Source: Mesostigma viride | Lineage: Eukaryota > Streptophyta > Mesostigmatophyceae > Mesostigmatales > Mesostigmataceae | DNA length: 56,379 nucleotides | Direction of reading: 5' to 3' | Assembly (NCBI GenBank): GCA_009746045.1 | Contig: RPFO01000359.1 | Coordinates: 427,683 to 484,061 of the forward strand | In this document: in pieces, positions 22,525 to 32,762 of the stretch | Layout of the letters: each line of letters starts with the position of its first letter | Numbering within the stretch: position 1 is the first letter of the stretch | The notes under the pieces: generated by a model | What the model saw: the letters and a program-made list of their open reading frames with translations, nothing else | What the model was told of the DNA's origin: nothing | Databases searched by the model: none | Program-made: the position numbers and the translations under genes

Positions 22525-24315
22525 TGGTGGCACTCGGTCCAGAGCTAGGATGGCCCAAAGAGCTTCCCAGAGGACCGTGTCAAAGGCCTTGATATAGTCT
22601 AAAAAAAAAAAATATCCGGCTACTTGAAGAAATGCGATCCGAGACATGAGTCAACAAAAATGAAGACCAGCGGCAAACTGTCAGGGGGAAGGCGACGCAC
22701 CTCCTCCATCAACCGGCGCGCGACAAACACAGCCATGACAGTGTTACGACCACGACAAAAACCCATCTGAGACTCACCCAGGTGTGGGTCCAGCGCGGCG
22801 CGGAGCCTGTGCAGCATCATGCGCATATGAAGACCTTCAGCGCGGCGCTCTGGAGGCAGACACCCCGGTAGTTACCGGGGTCAGCAGCAGAGCCCTTCTT
22901 GTACAGCATGACGCGGATGGCCGTCTGCCACTCAGCAGGCGGAGGCTCGTCAGAGAGCAGGACACGGTTACAAAACGCCAGCAGAAGATCCCTAACCGCT
23001 AGGTCAGGGGTCTTCAGCAGCTCAGCAGAAAGGTGGTCGGCACCGACCGCCGCATCGTACCGTAGGCGAGCAAGGGCGCCGTCCAATTCCTTCAAAGTGA
23101 AGGGGTGGACGACGCCGTCAGTGGCAAGGCAGCCCTCCTGCAAGGCGGGGACTTGGTAGTCCGCGGCCGAGGAAGGGGGCGCTGGCGGCGGCGGGGGTCC
23201 GGCAACCCCAAGGCGGGCGGCCGTCTCGGGGTGAAGCGGCGGGGGGGGGCGCGAGCCCCACCGGTCAAGGAAACATTGTGGGCCAACCAGCGGTCAAGGC
23301 TGACCGGCGCCGTGCCGTCCCCCGTGTGCTCCACCGGGGTGCGCTGCCGCCGGCCGCCGAGCCGGTCGAGGTGGTACCACATGTCCTTGCCCTGGTTGCG
23401 AGCTTGGCAGGCCTTGGCATCGGCGATGCACTGGGCCGCCTCCGCATCCTGAGCGTGCTCGTAGGCCTCCACGAGGGCGGCCTTGAGCACCGGTTGCTGC
23501 AGCGGGTCCCGGTTACGCTTGAGGCGGTACCGGGCGGCCAAGACCTTGGGGTCCTGGCGGTAGAGTGGGCCGGGGCGGCGGCAGGGCATGACCGGCAGGT
23601 GCCGGGCCGCCAGCAACGGGGCACGGGCCGCAAAGCCCGCAAAAATGGCGGCGTTGGGGGCGCCGTTGTCCAGCTCGTCGACATCCGCCTGGGCGTCCAG
23701 GGCCGACAGGTACTCCCGGCGGCACCGGTTCCGCTCGTGCTCGGCGTCCGTCCAGTCCTCAGGATCTCCCCTGACCGGACGTAGAGCAGACCAGTCAGGG
23801 CGGACCACGCGGGCGCGGCGCGCGGGGACGTGGAACCGGAGCCGAATGGTCGCGCGCACCAACCGGTGGTCAGAGCACACCGTGGGCGTGTCAAACACGC
23901 GGGTGTCCAGAACCGAGGTACACCTGGGCTGCCGTACCACCACGTAGTCTAGACAGGCCTGACGGCCGTTAGGGCCACGAAAAGTGACCAAGTCCTGGCA
24001 GGGACGTTGGAAGTGGCAGTTGACAGCAACCATCCCGCTATCCCGCAAAAAGGCAGAAAACAGGGGAGTGTTGTCATTAGCAGCAGTGTCAGCAGGCGCA
24101 AAGCGACTGCCAGCAGTACCCACGGGGAGCGTGGCATTGGCGTCTAGCAGCATAACCAAAAAGTGGCGGGCCGGGGTGGCCCCCTCAAGGCTATGCAAGT
24201 CCTCAAAGAACTTCTGGCGTTCCAACGCAGGTAGACCACTATGGGGTGCGTAGCCCACCCCCACCGTGAGGTGGTGTTTAGACCGCCCCTCGACGGAGGT
24301 GAAGTGTGCTACCAT
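22525..24315 (-). pseudogene. LINE fragment: APE endonuclease end and N-terminal reverse transcriptase
   Basis: Minus strand. From 24315: the second half of an apurinic-type endonuclease (LLDANATLP, then LDYVVVRQP, then SDHRLVRATIRLR), a linker, then RT blocks (FTLKELDGALARLRYDAAVGADHLSAELL in two parts; GNYRGVCLQS; ESQMGFCRGRNT; LVFIFVD; KAFDTVLWEALW). Frameshifts at about 23140 and 22820. A ~53-bp insert at about 22600-22650 separates FVD from YIKAFD. Sequence ends near 22525, before the YxDD block, and the endonuclease N-terminus is also missing. The order and spacing fit an L1/Jockey-like element. Not functional. Confidence 0.8.
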
Positions 24316-25889
24316 AAGGCGTGGCGTGAGAAACTTAAGCGTGCTGAGGCTAGCAACTGCCAGCTCTGCTGAGGCGTGATGAGGCTAGCAACTGCTAGCA
24401 ACTGTGAAGCTCCAGGGTAATTAGACTCTGTATAGGGCTGATTTTGGCGGAAAATGGCCTCTAAGTATAGTCACGCCGAACCTAGAAGGCTAGAACCCAG
24501 GTATGATGACGGCTAACCTTCATCTCACTATAAAGAAACTATGCTCGGAGAACCACAAAAAAAACAATGGTAATAATGATCAGAAGGTAATTCAAGTTTC
24601 AGCATATGGGATACTAAATTGCAAAAAGCCAGGTTTTGGTTGTCGACAGCAAAGAGGCACCACGGGGGAAATGCCACGCACATCTTGTTAAATGTAAGAG
24701 GAGCATTGCAAAAACTGAAGTCACATCAAGGGAGTTAGACAGAGCATGAATTCTTAGTAGCAAGGCGACAGAAAGAACGCGGATGACCATAGTATCGACT
24801 CTAGGAATGGGATGGTAGCAGCAACTCACCACAGGTCTCGAGCAAGAGCAAGTCTCTGCCATTCGCGCGTAGGCATCATGCCAGTTGGATGGCGTCAGTC
24901 ACCCGCAATACGTGCGCAAAATTGAAGAGGAAACGGCAACATAGATGCATACATGCATAAGATGCTGAGCGCAAAAAGACCATGGCAATGAAAGCACATT
25001 AATAGCTCTGAGAAAGATGGCCAGCTTTACCCGCAACGAAATGGCCTACTCATGAGCACGGCCGGCATGCTAACTATAAAGACGTCTAGCCATACGACGA
25101 AACTTCGCTGACCTTAGTGGTTGAAGACCTTGGCAGGCTCCACAGGTCCTGATCGTGCTAGCGCACAGAACTGCATGACTACTAGTATATATACCACTGC
25201 TATCTTCAACCATAAGTACCTAGTGTACTGTGCCGCACCAACATCCCGGCCATATTGATACGCCGCGTTTTCTACAGAAATCATGACCGCATTTAGCGGA
25301 CCTGCAGCGCTTGTCATTCGGTGGTTGCATTCATTGGTTATGATGACGTCGGTATGGAACTCGGTTGCAGCCCCATCGCTCGAGCGACACAAACCACCAT
25401 GGGACATGCGTCCTGCAATGGAAAATATTTGCCTTAATATCGTCGTCTTGTGCCCGCACCTTCATGCAGGTTGAAAGAACTTATCATCGTGCGAATATAG
25501 TCCGCAACGAGATATGAAAAGCTGCGCACAACCCGACGGATCTCCTCCAAAGCAAAGCCGAAAATTTTAAAGAAACCAATCCTAGCCGCCATTTTCTTGA
25601 CTGGGCGAGTTTTTCTTGCCAGCTAGAACTGCAACGCAAGGATTCAGCCGTTTATCGACAAGGAACTGATATGTCAGACTACCGACTTGACTGGCACCGC
25701 TAATGAATGCCGCTACGTTATTTCGGTCGGCCGCATTCTCTTGCTGTGGAGCTCACTTCATTATGCTAAGCAAACGCCCCCGCTTCTACTTGGCCATAGC
25801 GATGGACTGGCGCATTTTCTGCCTTGCGTCCTGCGCGAACCCTTGCTTGGAAGTTGGCGCGCCTGCAGTTTCAGTCTTCTGCACAGGCC
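24316..25889. other. No recognisable gene
   Basis: Mixed-composition sequence with only short frames on both strands. A two-fold word GATGAGGCTAGCAACTG lies near 24345-24395. I see no domains, tRNA or convincing exon-intron structure. Confidence 0.45.
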
Positions 25890-26160
25890 GGATAAATATT
25901 ATTTAAAGAGTATTTAAATATTTTCCGAAGGGAGCAAGATCCTTTCAAATACTATTTAAATATTTCCTCGAGAGGCGGCGCGAGTTTCAAATGTATTTAA
26001 ATATTTCCAGCAAAAAGCGGGAAGCCTCTAAATATATTAAAATACTTGGGCGCAAAAATAGGACCAAGATAAATATATTTAAATACTTCCCCTGAAATTT
26101 TTGTCGCGGATAAATATATTTAAATATTATTTAAATATTTTAGCCAACAAATCAACTAGT
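25890..26160. repeat. ATTTAAATA array, first
   Basis: At least ten copies of TATTTAAATATTT-like words spaced 15-45 bp, each self-complementary, separated by GC-richer unique bases. The same kind of array is at 43089-43430. Confidence 0.75.
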
Positions 26161-26202
26161 TTAGAGGTATTTTCTTACATTTTTACTATTAAACATTATT
26201 TC

Positions 26203-26526
26203 TATTCCCACTATTACCAATCCACCAACATTTGATTAAAACAATAAGTGGGCAATTACAGAACCCATGAGACAAGAAAAAGAGACCTAGAACATCGTGC
26301 AATTGGCACTTTAGGGCGGCGTAGCCCGGGCTCGCCTCATGAGCCGTCAGCAACAGTAACTTAATTGCTACTTAACTTAACGAACTAGAAATGGCCATAC
26401 AAAACTGGCCAACTAATTCTAACTCATGGAACCGGTCCAGCCCAAGGCCCACCGTCCCGTAGTACCACTCACATAGCGGCGTTCATTCTCATCTGTTATA
26501 AAGAAACTACGTTCAGAGAACACCGA
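26203..26526 (+). mobile_element. Short member of a short+long pair (family 2)
   Basis: Begins TATTCCCACTATTACC and ends GTTC-AGA-GAAC then ACCGA. Shares its first ~70 bp and last ~250 bp with the long member that follows. It resembles family 1 at both ends (ATTAAAACAATAAGTGG near the start; AAGAAACT.CGTTCA.AGAAC.CCGA at the end) but not in between. Preceded by TTC, joined to the long member by TTC. Confidence 0.65.
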
Positions 26527-26529
26527 TTC

Positions 26530-27905
26530 TATTCCCACTATTACCAATCCACCAACATTTGATTAAAACAATAAGTGGGCAATTACAGAACCCATGAGTG
26601 AGCCTGCCACGCTGCACCCATTTCATGATTGATTGTAGTTCTCGTTACCCAACCCCCCTTTCCTGGTGCTTTATCTCCAAAGCTCCGCCAACCACTTTCG
26701 CTCAGTGGCTCTCGAGGCTGCCCTGCCGCAACGGTCACGACCATTACAATCGCCGGCGGCTGTAGCGAGCCTCATGCACGATAACCCTTCGCAGGGCCCC
26801 CCCAGCCTTCCACCCTCGGCCAGTAAAAGAGGGTGTTGAATGTGCACGCAAAGACAAGGAAGAAGACGCCTCGTTTAACGACCACGGACCTCCCTCAAAG
26901 GCCAGTGCCGCCCTAACGTGACGACAACTTGTAGGACGTCACCCGATGCCACCATATCTCGATTACTGTCAACGTTGTCACCTGGGGGAGTAACTTTCCA
27001 TATTTCAGGTTTTAGTTGATGAGCAGGCTCTCATCACACACCCCAGCGGCCGATAAAGCGCAAGCGCAACTGGGCCGGCCAAAATATTTGGTCCTGCCCG
27101 GCCCAGGTCCGTCTGTTAAACTGGCCCCTTAAGTCTCGGTCTGAATCGAAATATTGCATAATTCCGGAATTCGTCCCCACCACATTCCCGAGACCTCACG
27201 CACCCATAAGAGCGGATGCTGGTAAATATTTTTCTACTTACGCGAGGGCCGACAGACTTGTCGTCCATCACAATGCCCACTGAAAGTAACCCGACCACCC
27301 TTCCTTCGGCAGTCAGTAGTCAGGAACTGCAACCCTGCTGCGACATTCCGCAGCAAAGCGGTAGGCACTGCAGCGTGGCACGGAAATCTTACTCATGGTT
27401 TCAGAGTTCCGTACAGGTGCCACGCGCAGGCAAACGCGAAGTATTTTATAGTCTCTCGTCGGCCAAGAACCCAGCTGCGGGGAGGAAACCGACGAGGGTA
27501 ATAAATTTCTTTTCCACAGTCACGTGACTGTTCAAGCTATGTCAGTCACGCGCCATCTCTAATCGGCCACCGCCAGCCAAAAGGCTGACGCGATTAGGGC
27601 AGCATTAAATTTCTTGTAATCCGCCATACCCATACCCCATACATCCGATTACAAGAAAAAGAGACCTAGAACATTGTGCAATTGGCACTTTAGGGCGGCG
27701 TAGCCCGGGCTCGCCTCATGAGCCGTCAGCAACAGTAACTTAATTGCTACTTAACTTAACGAACTAGAAATGGCCATACAAAACTGGCCAACTAATTCTA
27801 ACTCATGGAACCGGTCCAGCCCAAGGCCCACCGTCCCGTAGTACCACTCACATAGCGGCGTTCATTCTCATCTGTTATAAAGAAACTACGTTCAGAGAAC
27901 ACCGA
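26530..27905 (+). mobile_element. Long member of a short+long pair (family 2)
   Basis: Same ends as the short member, with a ~1050 bp centre (about 26599-27650) inserted between CCCATGAG and ACAAGAAAAAGAG. The centre has no recognisable protein. Followed by TTA. The arrangement (short first, long second, TTC junction) is the same as in family 1 although the inner sequences are unrelated. Confidence 0.65.
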
Positions 27906-28025
27906 TTATCGGCCGGGCGTGGCTGGGATGACCACGACCTTCGCGGGTGCCGCCATTGTGATTTACGGTACAGGTACAGGTTCAGGCTGGAAAAAGGGGG
28001 TTGTGGGCGCTGGGGGATGGGGCCA

Positions 28026-28063
28026 GGTGCCCTATATATATATTAAAAATATAATTACTTACA
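28026..28063 (+). repeat. Direct repeat flanking the non-LTR element, left
   Basis: CCCTATATATATATTAAAAA then TATAATTACTTAC. Matches 31079-31108 apart from TA dinucleotide number. Most simply a long target-site duplication made when the minus-strand element at 28064-31078 inserted. Confidence 0.65.
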
Positions 28064-31000
28064 GCAGAGTGAAATCACTCAAACCAAAGCAAACGCCCAG
28101 CTATAAACCTATATACAGAGCCATGTCAAAGCTCTATACTACGATAAGACCAATGGAAACGCCTAACGGGAGGAACCTAATAGCCCTGCTGCACCGCAAA
28201 ATCAGCCCGCGTACGGCGGAGCATGATGTCAGCCATGGCCCGAGTCAGCGCCACCGACAAGCGCTGACGCCAATATGACGTCCAGGTCCGCGCCGACCAT
28301 GGGGCCCGCTGGCCCTCCAGGTCCAGCCGATCCTCCCGGAGCCGGCAACACTCCTTGAAGAAGGCGGAGGTCAGGGGCCCCATGGCCCCAAACTCCTCCA
28401 GGACAAAGGGCACCACACGATGGTGCCCGACGTCGCCGTAGGCCAGGAGCTTGGCCCGCTCCGCCCGGTCCGCCGTGTAACCTGCCGTGAGGGAGGCCCC
28501 AGCCACGTGGCTAAGAGCCAAGGGCCGCGCCACCGAAACGTCAATAAGCAGATGCCGGCCACCCCCCTCAAAGTCCAGCACCACGATGTCAGGCCGGTGG
28601 TTGGGGGAATAGAAGGCAGCGCCATCCGCATCCTCGGACCGGATGTTCGCGTGGGGGAAAACCGACCGAATCATGGCGAGCACCACCGTCAGGAGGACAG
28701 TGTGCAAATACAAATACCAATTCTGATTCTGTTGGCCCCCCATGCAGGCAAGGTAGTGAGTCCCCGTGGGATCCAGCGGCTGCCCACAGCTACCACAAGG
28801 CCGCCCGGCCGGAACAAGAGGCTGCGGGGCAAATAGCTGGTGCCGGAGCGCCACCGAGTAGTGGCTGGGAGCCAAGGCGAATGGGGGGGCCATGGGAAGA
28901 GCACGAAGGTACGCCGAGCCCACACTCCGCAAGGAAAGCGAGAACAGCCACGCACGTCCCTGGGCGTTGAGGTCCGCGAAAAGAGCAATCCAATCAGCCG
29001 TGTGCAGAATACCCGCGTAGGTTTTCTGGTGTTTATCGATGACGCGAGCAGGGAATGCGGCGGGAGATTGAACGGAGGCGACCGAGGGAGTGCCGCGAGG
29101 GAGGTGGCGCTGTACCGCCTGAGCGGCACGGACGGGAGAACAGGCCTGCTGGATCTCAGCATAGGCCTCCTGGATGGCGGTGACGAAGGGCAAAGGGCTG
29201 CTGGGGTCCAGGAGGTCAGGCGCTGCCGTTGCCAAAAGGGGCAGGAGCCGGCAGCTTTCCGCCCACGACTGAGCGACGGAGCCCAAAAATGCTGCTGGGG
29301 CCAGCCGGGCGGCACGAGTCAGACCGCAGCCACCCATCCGTGCAGGCAGGGAGGCAATGCGAATAGCATGTGGCGGGAGGTCGGGGCCCGGGACCAGCTG
29401 CGCCAAGGCCGACTGGATGCGTTCGTCGTGGCCCTCGGCGGCCAGCCGGACCTGAGACGGAAGAGCGCCCCTGAGCCAGTGAACGACGCGAGGGTGAGCG
29501 CAAAACCACAGAAGCAGACCCTTGGTCTGCGAGTCATGAAGGCGCGCAATCAAGGGCAGTACCTCAGTGCGTGCCTCGAGGGCGGCCCGCAGAGCATCGA
29601 TGACAAACGCGGGGTCGCCAACCGGAACGCCGAGGACATCCAACCCATGGAGGCGCTCGTCCCGGCCCAAGAGCTGGGGCGGAAAGCCGGAGCAATCACC
29701 TTGGGGCGAGTACACCGCGCACTTGGCAAGGGTCAACTGGAGGTTGATGTCGGCCACCGCGGTCTGCAGTGCCAGCAGAGCCGCGGTGGTGTCCGGCACA
29801 GGGCCCAGAAGGTAGATATCATCCAAGTAGGCCTGAATAGCGACCGCCGGGTGGGCAGCATGGACCGCTTGGAGGCAACCCTGGAGGGGGGCGGCAAAGT
29901 ACAGGGGTCCCAGGGGGTCCCCTTGTTGGGTGCCCGACCGCGACAGCAGGCCGCCGCGAGTGCCGTCCTCCATGATGTGAACCAGTTGGCCGGGCTGGCC
30001 GTAGCACACGGCTGTCCAAGCGTACAAGTCCTCGAAGGACTCCATGACGGCCGCAAACATGCTGGCGCGGGACAGACTGTTGAACGCGTTGTGGCAGTCG
30101 ACCTTGACGACAGCGTGGGTGGGGTGGGCCTCGAGGTAGGCCTGCACCGAATGGATGAGGATATCCGCCCCGCCTGGAGTCGTCACCCCCAGCTGGGCCG
30201 CCACCGAGGTCTCACCCGCTGCGAGGGGCGGGCAGAAAAAGGCACGGAGCTCGGGCGCCTTTTGGCGGCAGATCACTTTGCCCACGAGCTTGCGGAGCAC
30301 CTCACCGCAGGCGATCGGGCGCACCTTGCCCTCGGGGGGGGCAAGACACCCTTGAGCAGAGCGAGGAGGCGAGCGCCCGCTAACCACTCGCGCGCAGCGG
30401 GAGGAACGCGACCAGCCGCCAGGTCAATGAGGGTGTCAAAGAGAATGTCCTCGCCCCCATGCCCCACCAGGACCTCCAAGTGCTCGTAGCGCCAGCCCGA
30501 CGGCCCGGTAGAGGAAGCCCGCGGGACCGCACGCATCACCTCCAGGAAGCAGTCGCGGTCCAGCCGGAGGGGGGCCGGCAGGGGGTCCGGCACGGGCAGC
30601 TGGAATCCGGGCTCCGCAGGGTGAAGAGCCTCCAAGGCCGCCAGGGTAGCCGCATTGGCGGGGGCGAGCTTGGCCATTTCCAAGCGGGTCATGGCCCGGC
30701 TGAGCTGCCCCTCGCGGACGAGGCGGATGACGTCGGCGGCCACCCGCTCGAAGTTGACCTCCCCCGACAGCCGGGCCGTGCGCGGGGGCGGCACGCCAAA
30801 CAGCCCCTCCCAGTCCCCCTGCAGAAAGCGTCGGCAACGGGCAATAACCGCACCCTGGAGGCCGCGCACACCACGCCCGAGAGGGGTGAGGAGCAGGCGG
30901 GGGGTCACCATGTGCAGTTTAAAGCCCAGCGGGTCGTCCGGAGCGGCGTGCATGCGCCGGAGAGAAACGATTGCACATTGCGCGAAAAGGCTACGCGCGC

Positions 31001-31078
31001 GGTGGGGGAGGTCGGTCAGGGTAGACGTCGGGTTGATGGCGCATGCATCCCAGGGAACCGTGTCAAGCCAACGCCAAC
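28064..31078 (-). pseudogene. Non-LTR retrotransposon with restriction-like endonuclease, 5' truncated
   Basis: Minus strand, open from the right edge (31078) to a stop at 28177, followed by a short 3' region. RT blocks in order: GKVRPIACGEVLRKLVGK; VVKVDCHNAFNSLSR; GTQQGDPLGPLYF; AYLDDIYLLG. Then a CCHC finger (CGSCGQ...THYLAC, near 28755-28805) and a PD-(D/E)xK-type endonuclease core (HRPDIVVLDFEG, LLIDVSVARP, near 28520-28600). The RT, CCHC, endonuclease order is that of R2-like elements, which cut with this nuclease and prime on the nicked target. One frame change lies at a C8 run (minus strand; G8 at about 30337-30344), one base short of keeping frame, and may be a sequencing error. Flanked by ~28-bp direct repeats. 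Confidence 0.8.
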
Positions 31079-31108
31079 CCTATATATTAAAAATATAATT
31101 ACTTACCA
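31079..31108 (+). repeat. Direct repeat flanking the non-LTR element, right
   Basis: CCCTATATATTAAAAATATA then ATTACTTAC. Partner of 28026-28063. Immediately right, GCCAACGCCAACCCTATATA recurs once more, so the site also carries a local 43-bp duplication. Confidence 0.6.
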
Positions 31109-31166
31109 CGCCAACGCCAACCCTATATATTGTGCCCTATAACAATATATAGTGTGCCCTATATAT

Positions 31167-31709
31167 TGTTACGTCGCGTAACAATTCGTTGTAGTTACGG
31201 ACGTAAATTAGGTCTTTTGCCTCGGTTGTCCCTAGGTTTACGTGTAGTTCCTACCGGGACATTATTGTCCTCGTAACAGTACTGTGGTACATTGGGTGCC
31301 TTTGGGCGCCGCGCCGCGTACTTTATTAGTGGTCCTCATCCTTTGGTAGAATGTAGTGGACCAGCGTGCATCTGTAGGCGAGGGCCAGGTCGGCCCGAGC
31401 GTGTTGGACCGTTGGTGACCATTTATGCACGTTCCACCCCTCGTGTGTGCACTCGGCGTGTGTTAAATGAATTAACACATATAGGCTTGGGTCACGGCAG
31501 TGTAGTTGTGTTTCCTTCCTCTATTCCTGGAGTAAACGGGTTGTGTAAATGGCTTATGGCGTATTATAGTAACACTTACGTTAATGCATTGAGATCTGGA
31601 TCGTCTCGTTCGTCTTTCGCTAGGGGTTTAACTAGAGGTGGCTTGACTAGTTTAGGTAGCATCAGGCCAGGTAGAGGTAGAGGTAGTGGTAGATACCCGA
31701 GGCGTAACA
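31167..31709 (+). repeat. 5' LTR of the gypsy element
   Basis: Begins TGTTACGTCGCGTAACA and ends GGCGTAACA; the terminal 7-bp inverted repeat is TGTTACG/CGTAACA. Nearly identical to 42413-42954, the clearest difference being a short indel at AGATCTGG(AT)CGTC. ATAT precedes it and also follows the right end at 43089, a possible 4-bp target duplication. Confidence 0.88.
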
Positions 31710-31710
31710 A

Positions 31711-31722
31711 TGGACTCGGAGG
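31711..31722 (+). other. Candidate primer-binding site
   Basis: TGGACTCGGAGG, one base after the 5' LTR. It starts with TGG, complementary to the CCA end of a tRNA; the tRNA is not identified. Confidence 0.45.
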
Positions 31723-32231
31723 AATTTTAGGTAGAGAACCAGACGACGATCCCCTGCAACATACGTCATTGAATCAACCCTTCCGCGTCCGGGAAAATGA
31801 AGACGACACCTACTTGACAGGTAATGGGCGGGTCGCCTGCAAGCTGGGGGGTAGTGCTGCCCGATTCGGGACACGCCCTGCCTAGAAGATAGACCTGCTC
31901 GAAGCGGAAAATCCTTTTATAGATAGCTCCTTTTCCTCGTTTGTTTTCTTGAGACATGTGGCCTACTGTCGTAGATAGGTGATGGTTTTGGTTCTACGTT
32001 AGAGAGACGACTAGCGTCTCGTAGATTACACTTTTCTGCATTCTTGCCTGCGTTGTATTTAGACGACCCATCGCCAGACGCAGAATTCTTGAAACCGGAT
32101 ACTTACGACCACCTGGCGCTGGAAACCTCGTCCCTGCGTGCGTCGTCAATCTGGTTCGGTTTCAGACACCCGAGATAAGTCGCCTTCCCTCGTTCTCCTT
32201 ATTTGACTACTCAAGACCTACCAGGTGCGTT

Positions 32232-32638
32232 AACATGAGCCAGCGACGTCCTTTTCCTGCCCTTCTCATTCGACTAGTAATAATAGTTTAGCGAAGTATT
32301 ACGTTGTTATTACCCCTCAATGGGCATCTATTTTCTTATCGTGGGCCGATGCTAGGAAGTTCGTTCAGTCACGTGCTTATAACGTCTCCAAATATAAGAA
32401 GTTTATGTCCTTTGAAGAAGCTCAGACCTACCTCTTAAAGCATAGTGAATCAGATTTGGGTCTCCATTCTCGTCCTTCTCCTCATGCTCGTCCTGCAGTA
32501 GATAGTCTTGTTTTTGTTACACCACCTCCATCTCCTCCTTCGTCTCCCCCTAAACGGGCTGCATCCTCATCTAGCTTAGATACGCCTCTCACCTTAGAGT
32601 TCGGTTCCCTATCCATTACTGTTGCTAAAAAGGATTGA
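32232..32638 (+). CDS. Small ORF with RNase H1 hybrid-binding (viroplasmin-like) domain
   Basis: Open frame from just after a TAA at about 32229 to the stop at 32638; the first ATG is at 32405, inside the domain, so a splice or non-ATG start would be needed. The core reads YYVVITPQ...SWADARKFV...YKKFMSFEEAQTYL, the pattern of the N-terminal hybrid-binding domain of RNase H1, also found in caulimovirus viroplasmin. In those proteins it binds RNA/DNA hybrid. A Pro/Ser-rich tail follows. It lies in the leader between LTR and gag, an unusual place. The match is by motif only. Confidence 0.5.
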
Positions 32639-32762
32639 TTTAAATTGTTTCCTTCTTTTAGGACACTAAAAGCTTTTTCTTTTCTTTCCTTGCCTTAAAT
32701 TAGGCCTTGTCCTTTATCCTTGTTGCTTTCAGTTAGATTCCTAATCATTTACTTAATTAAAA

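Noticed and set aside
28840-30489. A 549-residue plus-strand frame
   Set aside because: Antisense shadow of the RT gene on the minus strand, which has clear RT, CCHC and nuclease motifs.
31292-31885. 197-residue frame beginning in the 5' LTR
   Set aside because: Mostly LTR sequence repeated at 42538, low complexity at the end, no domain; probably transcribed leader.
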